A DNA stretch of 64,000 nucleotides from Paenibacillus lactis (GTDB lineage: Bacteria > Bacillota > Bacilli > Paenibacillales > Paenibacillaceae), in the NCBI RefSeq assembly GCF_017873605.1, contig NZ_JAGGKI010000004.1:124001-188000 (forward strand), written 5' to 3'. The notes below the pieces were generated by a model, which was not told the origin of the DNA, did no database searches, and saw nothing but the letters and a program-made list of their open reading frames with translations. Position numbers and translations under genes: made by a program. Shown here one piece after another: positions 62,025-64,000 of the stretch (position 1 is its first letter; every line of letters begins with the position of its first letter).

Positions 62025-62966
62025 ATCTTTTTATTGTAACATCGCTTGGGCATTAAAGGAATCATCGCATTTCGATCCCGCTGCGATTTTGCGACATTTC
62101 ATGAGCGAAGAACACGTTAAGCTCCTCCCCGAATCCATCCTTTCATGCTTCGTGAAGCGGACATGCCTCGTTATCAAAAATTATGCAGCCTGATCCCCCG
62201 TGGATGGTGGGTGAACTACTTGCTTGTGACTTTAAAGTACAATGCACTACATGCGGTGGTTGATTTCACTCCCCTATGTTAAGGAGATGCATGAATGGTT
62301 CTTCCGATTCCTGTTGTTACGGAGGTGGGGATATCCGCCTGCAAAAGCGAACGAAAGTCTATGCTTCCGGTCGCTGCCTTCTGTTCGGAATGCGACGGAA
62401 AAGCTATTCCCTTCTTCAGATACAGTGCTCGCTTACCGTTCGTTATAATCATTCGTATGGTTCTAACTCATCGTCTTCCGATCTCCTGTTCGATGTGTAT
62501 GTATCCGGCTTTCTATCCACATGTCCGTTGTTTACGATTCCTTCGGTCCAGAGATCATCTTATTATATTCTTATATTAATGAAAGAAAACAACGCATCCG
62601 GAGAGGACTCTAATTAACCGACATGCTCCTCTCGTTCCCCGTGCCCGTTTGCTTCTTCGAGATTACGTCATCGGGTGAACGATACGTCATATCCCCCGCA
62701 AGCATTTCCCCCGTTGCTTCCTCAACATACGAAAAGGCTACCCCGGGTCATAGACCTTACGGGACAGCCTCTTGTCAAACATCGGATCGATTGGATACCT
62801 CACTCGTAAACATCGGGAACGGTTAGCAGCAATGCCCTGCCGCCTTTCGCTACCCGAAGTTCTCTCAGGCGCCTTCCTGAGGTCCTGAAGAAGTATCGCT
62901 TATGAAAATCCGTGCCGCTGTGCTCAGCTTAAATGAACCAAATTGCGAAGCGCAGTCAAACGAGCT
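62025..62966. other. Long region without a convincing gene
   Basis: About 940 bases. Open frames here (for example ~108 codons from 62291 behind AAGGAG) have Ser/Cys/Tyr-heavy compositions unlike the neighbouring proteins and match no family I know. Only the terminator at 62731-62770 is clear. It may be degenerated coding sequence. Confidence 0.5.
62731..62770 (-). terminator. Intrinsic terminator downstream of the nth operon
   Basis: AGGCTGTCCCG / CGGGGTAGCCT (two G-T pairs) followed by TTTTC on the minus strand, about 200 bases past the stop at 62967. Confidence 0.7.
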
Positions 62967-63248
62967 TTACGATACTACGGTTCCGTCTTCCGCCGGAATC
63001 AAAATTTCAAACACGCTGCCGTGCTGCAGAATCGTTAAACCGCGGGATTTGTCGCGCATAACCACGACTTCGGGCTTTTGCGACATTCTTTCCAAATAGT
63101 GTTCCGGCGCGTCCCCGGAATGGCTGAAGGTCACGCCTTCCACCTCTTGCTCTTCATTCTCGTTCAGTTGGTTTTGGCTTTCCACCACATGCTCGAAAAT
63201 ATCGGAGAACAATTCAAAGTTGTCGGTATAAACGGAGATGCATTTCAT
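62967..63248 (-). CDS. Small conserved-looking protein of unknown function, downstream of nth
   Basis: This 93-aa acidic protein starts MKCISVYTDNFELFSDIFEH after AGAGGATGGG. A Glu/Asn/Gln-rich stretch sits at ~28-38, and its second half (EHYLERMSQKPEVVVMRDKS) reads like an ordered domain. I do not recognise the family. It begins 25 bp after the nth stop and is surely co-transcribed with it. Confidence 0.72.
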   Translation of the reverse strand: MKCISVYTDNFELFSDIFEHVVESQNQLNENEEQEVEGVTFSHSGDAPEHYLERMSQKPEVVVMRDKSRGLTILQHGSVFEILIPAEDGTVVS

Positions 63249-63273
63249 GTGTTATCCCATCCTCTTATCTTGT

Positions 63274-63960
63274 CTATGTCTTGCTTACTCTCGGCTGTTC
63301 CTTATTCTTCCTGACTGCCGATGTTTTCATACGCTTCTTTCCTTCACGGCAGACATCAAGGAGCGGGCAAATCTGGCACTGCGGATTTTGTGCTTTACAG
63401 TGGTACCTGCCGAAGAAAATAATCCGATGATGCGTTATCGTCCATTCCTCACGAGGCACCCGCTTCATCAGCTTCTTCTCCACCTCCAGCACCGAGTCCT
63501 TCCACGCAGCCAGACCAAGACGCTTGGACACTCGCTCGACATGCGTATCCACAGCGATGGCCGGAACGCCGAAAGCATTCGATACGACGACATTCGCCGT
63601 CTTCCGTCCAACGCCCGGCAGCTTGACCAGCTCGTCATGAGCTTCCGGCACCTCGCCGCCGTACTGCTCGATCAGGATCGCGCACAGGTTCTGAATATGC
63701 TTCGCCTTATTACGGTATAAGCCGATCCGCCGGATATCCTGCTCCAGCTCCTCGAGCGGCACCGATACGTAATCCAGCGGAGTTTTGTATTTCTGAAACA
63801 GATCCTTGGTCACTTTATTCACGGTTTCATCCGTACACTGGGCGGACAGCAGCACAGCGATGGTCAGCTCAAACGCATTGCTGTGATTCAGTTCGCAGTG
63901 TGCATCCGGAAACATCGTTGCCATTGTATCCAGAATATGACGTACCGTTGCCGCATTCAT
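63274..63960 (-). CDS. nth: Endonuclease III
   Basis: This 228-aa bifunctional glycosylase/AP lyase removes oxidised pyrimidines. The helix-hairpin-helix is LPGVGRKTANVVVSNAFG near residues 112-129 with the catalytic Lys, and the catalytic Asp is in AVDTHVERVSKRLGL near residue 136. A [4Fe-4S] ligand set C-X6-C-X2-C-X5-C follows (CKAQNPQCQICPLLDVC). The ATG at 63960 lies ten bases after GGGAGGG; the frame extends to a TTG at 63981 that overlaps that site. The C-terminal Lys/Arg-rich tail is slightly longer than usual. Confidence 0.96.
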   Translation of the reverse strand: MNAATVRHILDTMATMFPDAHCELNHSNAFELTIAVLLSAQCTDETVNKVTKDLFQKYKTPLDYVSVPLEELEQDIRRIGLYRNKAKHIQNLCAILIEQYGGEVPEAHDELVKLPGVGRKTANVVVSNAFGVPAIAVDTHVERVSKRLGLAAWKDSVLEVEKKLMKRVPREEWTITHHRIIFFGRYHCKAQNPQCQICPLLDVCREGKKRMKTSAVRKNKEQPRVSKT

Positions 63961-64000
63961 AATATGAATTCCCTCCCGCAAAAAAAAATCTTGATGCGAA

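Noticed and set aside
62291..62617. ~108-codon frame behind AAGGAG
   Set aside because: Spacing of only four bases and an implausible Ser/Cys/Tyr-rich composition; no motif or domain.

Overview
The window reads as chromosomal DNA of a spore-forming Bacillota, most likely Paenibacillus. The grounds are strong AAGGAGG-type ribosome binding sites, frequent GTG and TTG starts, a cotE-mutS-mutL cluster as in Bacilli, a double-dynamin DynA, ParE/ParC, an AA10 chitin-active oxidase with a CBM5/12 module, and generally mid GC content. I saw no tRNA, rRNA, CRISPR array, prophage or intact insertion sequence. The genus call is an inference from gene content.

Layout. 1-5.7 kb, minus strand: start of mutL, mutS, a phiEco32-type COOH-NH2 ligase inserted between mutS and cotE, then cotE. 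5.7-9.5 kb: an aromatic-acid-exporter-like membrane protein and an SsuABC-type ABC importer. 9.7-16.9 kb: M32 carboxypeptidase, HesB-like protein, beta-carbonic anhydrase, PadR regulator, small membrane and secreted proteins, a GNAT relic, a kinase-like phosphotransferase and a methyltransferase. 17.1-21.3 kb: a persulfide-detoxification locus (cstR, tusA, dsrE, cstA-like, cstB-like, tauE) with four ATACCC-N4-GGGTAT operators. 21.4-31.5 kb: a MATE exporter with an attenuator-like leader, a DUF1796 protein, a secreted coiled-coil protein, a papain-like enzyme, an AraC/Gfo-Idh-MocA/aldo-keto reductase cluster, and an autoregulated-looking VOC / DNA-alkylation-repair / TetR operon. 31.8-36.7 kb: a soluble six-PAS histidine kinase and PepF.

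36.8-39.4 kb holds what I think is the most interesting object. A consensus promoter drives a seven-codon leader ORF (MSVVVLN) with a strong Shine-Dalgarno. It is followed by three mutually exclusive pairings (anti-antiterminator, antiterminator, intrinsic terminator) and then a MutS2-like ATPase that lacks the Smr domain. This is the architecture of ribosome-stalling antibiotic-inducible attenuation, placed in front of a relative of the ribosome-rescue factor MutS2.

39.4-44.2 kb: GNAT, an rRNA methyltransferase-like protein, an RluA pseudouridine synthase, a chitin-active LPMO gene broken by two single-base frameshifts, and a MarR regulator. 44.6-49.1 kb: parE-parC. 49.3-57.6 kb: an SGNH-hydrolase/ABC operon, a CAP-domain secreted protein with a WalR-like box, a GNAT, and a heterodimeric ABC exporter with one degenerate ATP site. 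58.3-64 kb: dynA, a region without a convincing gene, and nth with a small partner gene.

All calls come from reading the sequence and from remembered family signatures; no database search was run.
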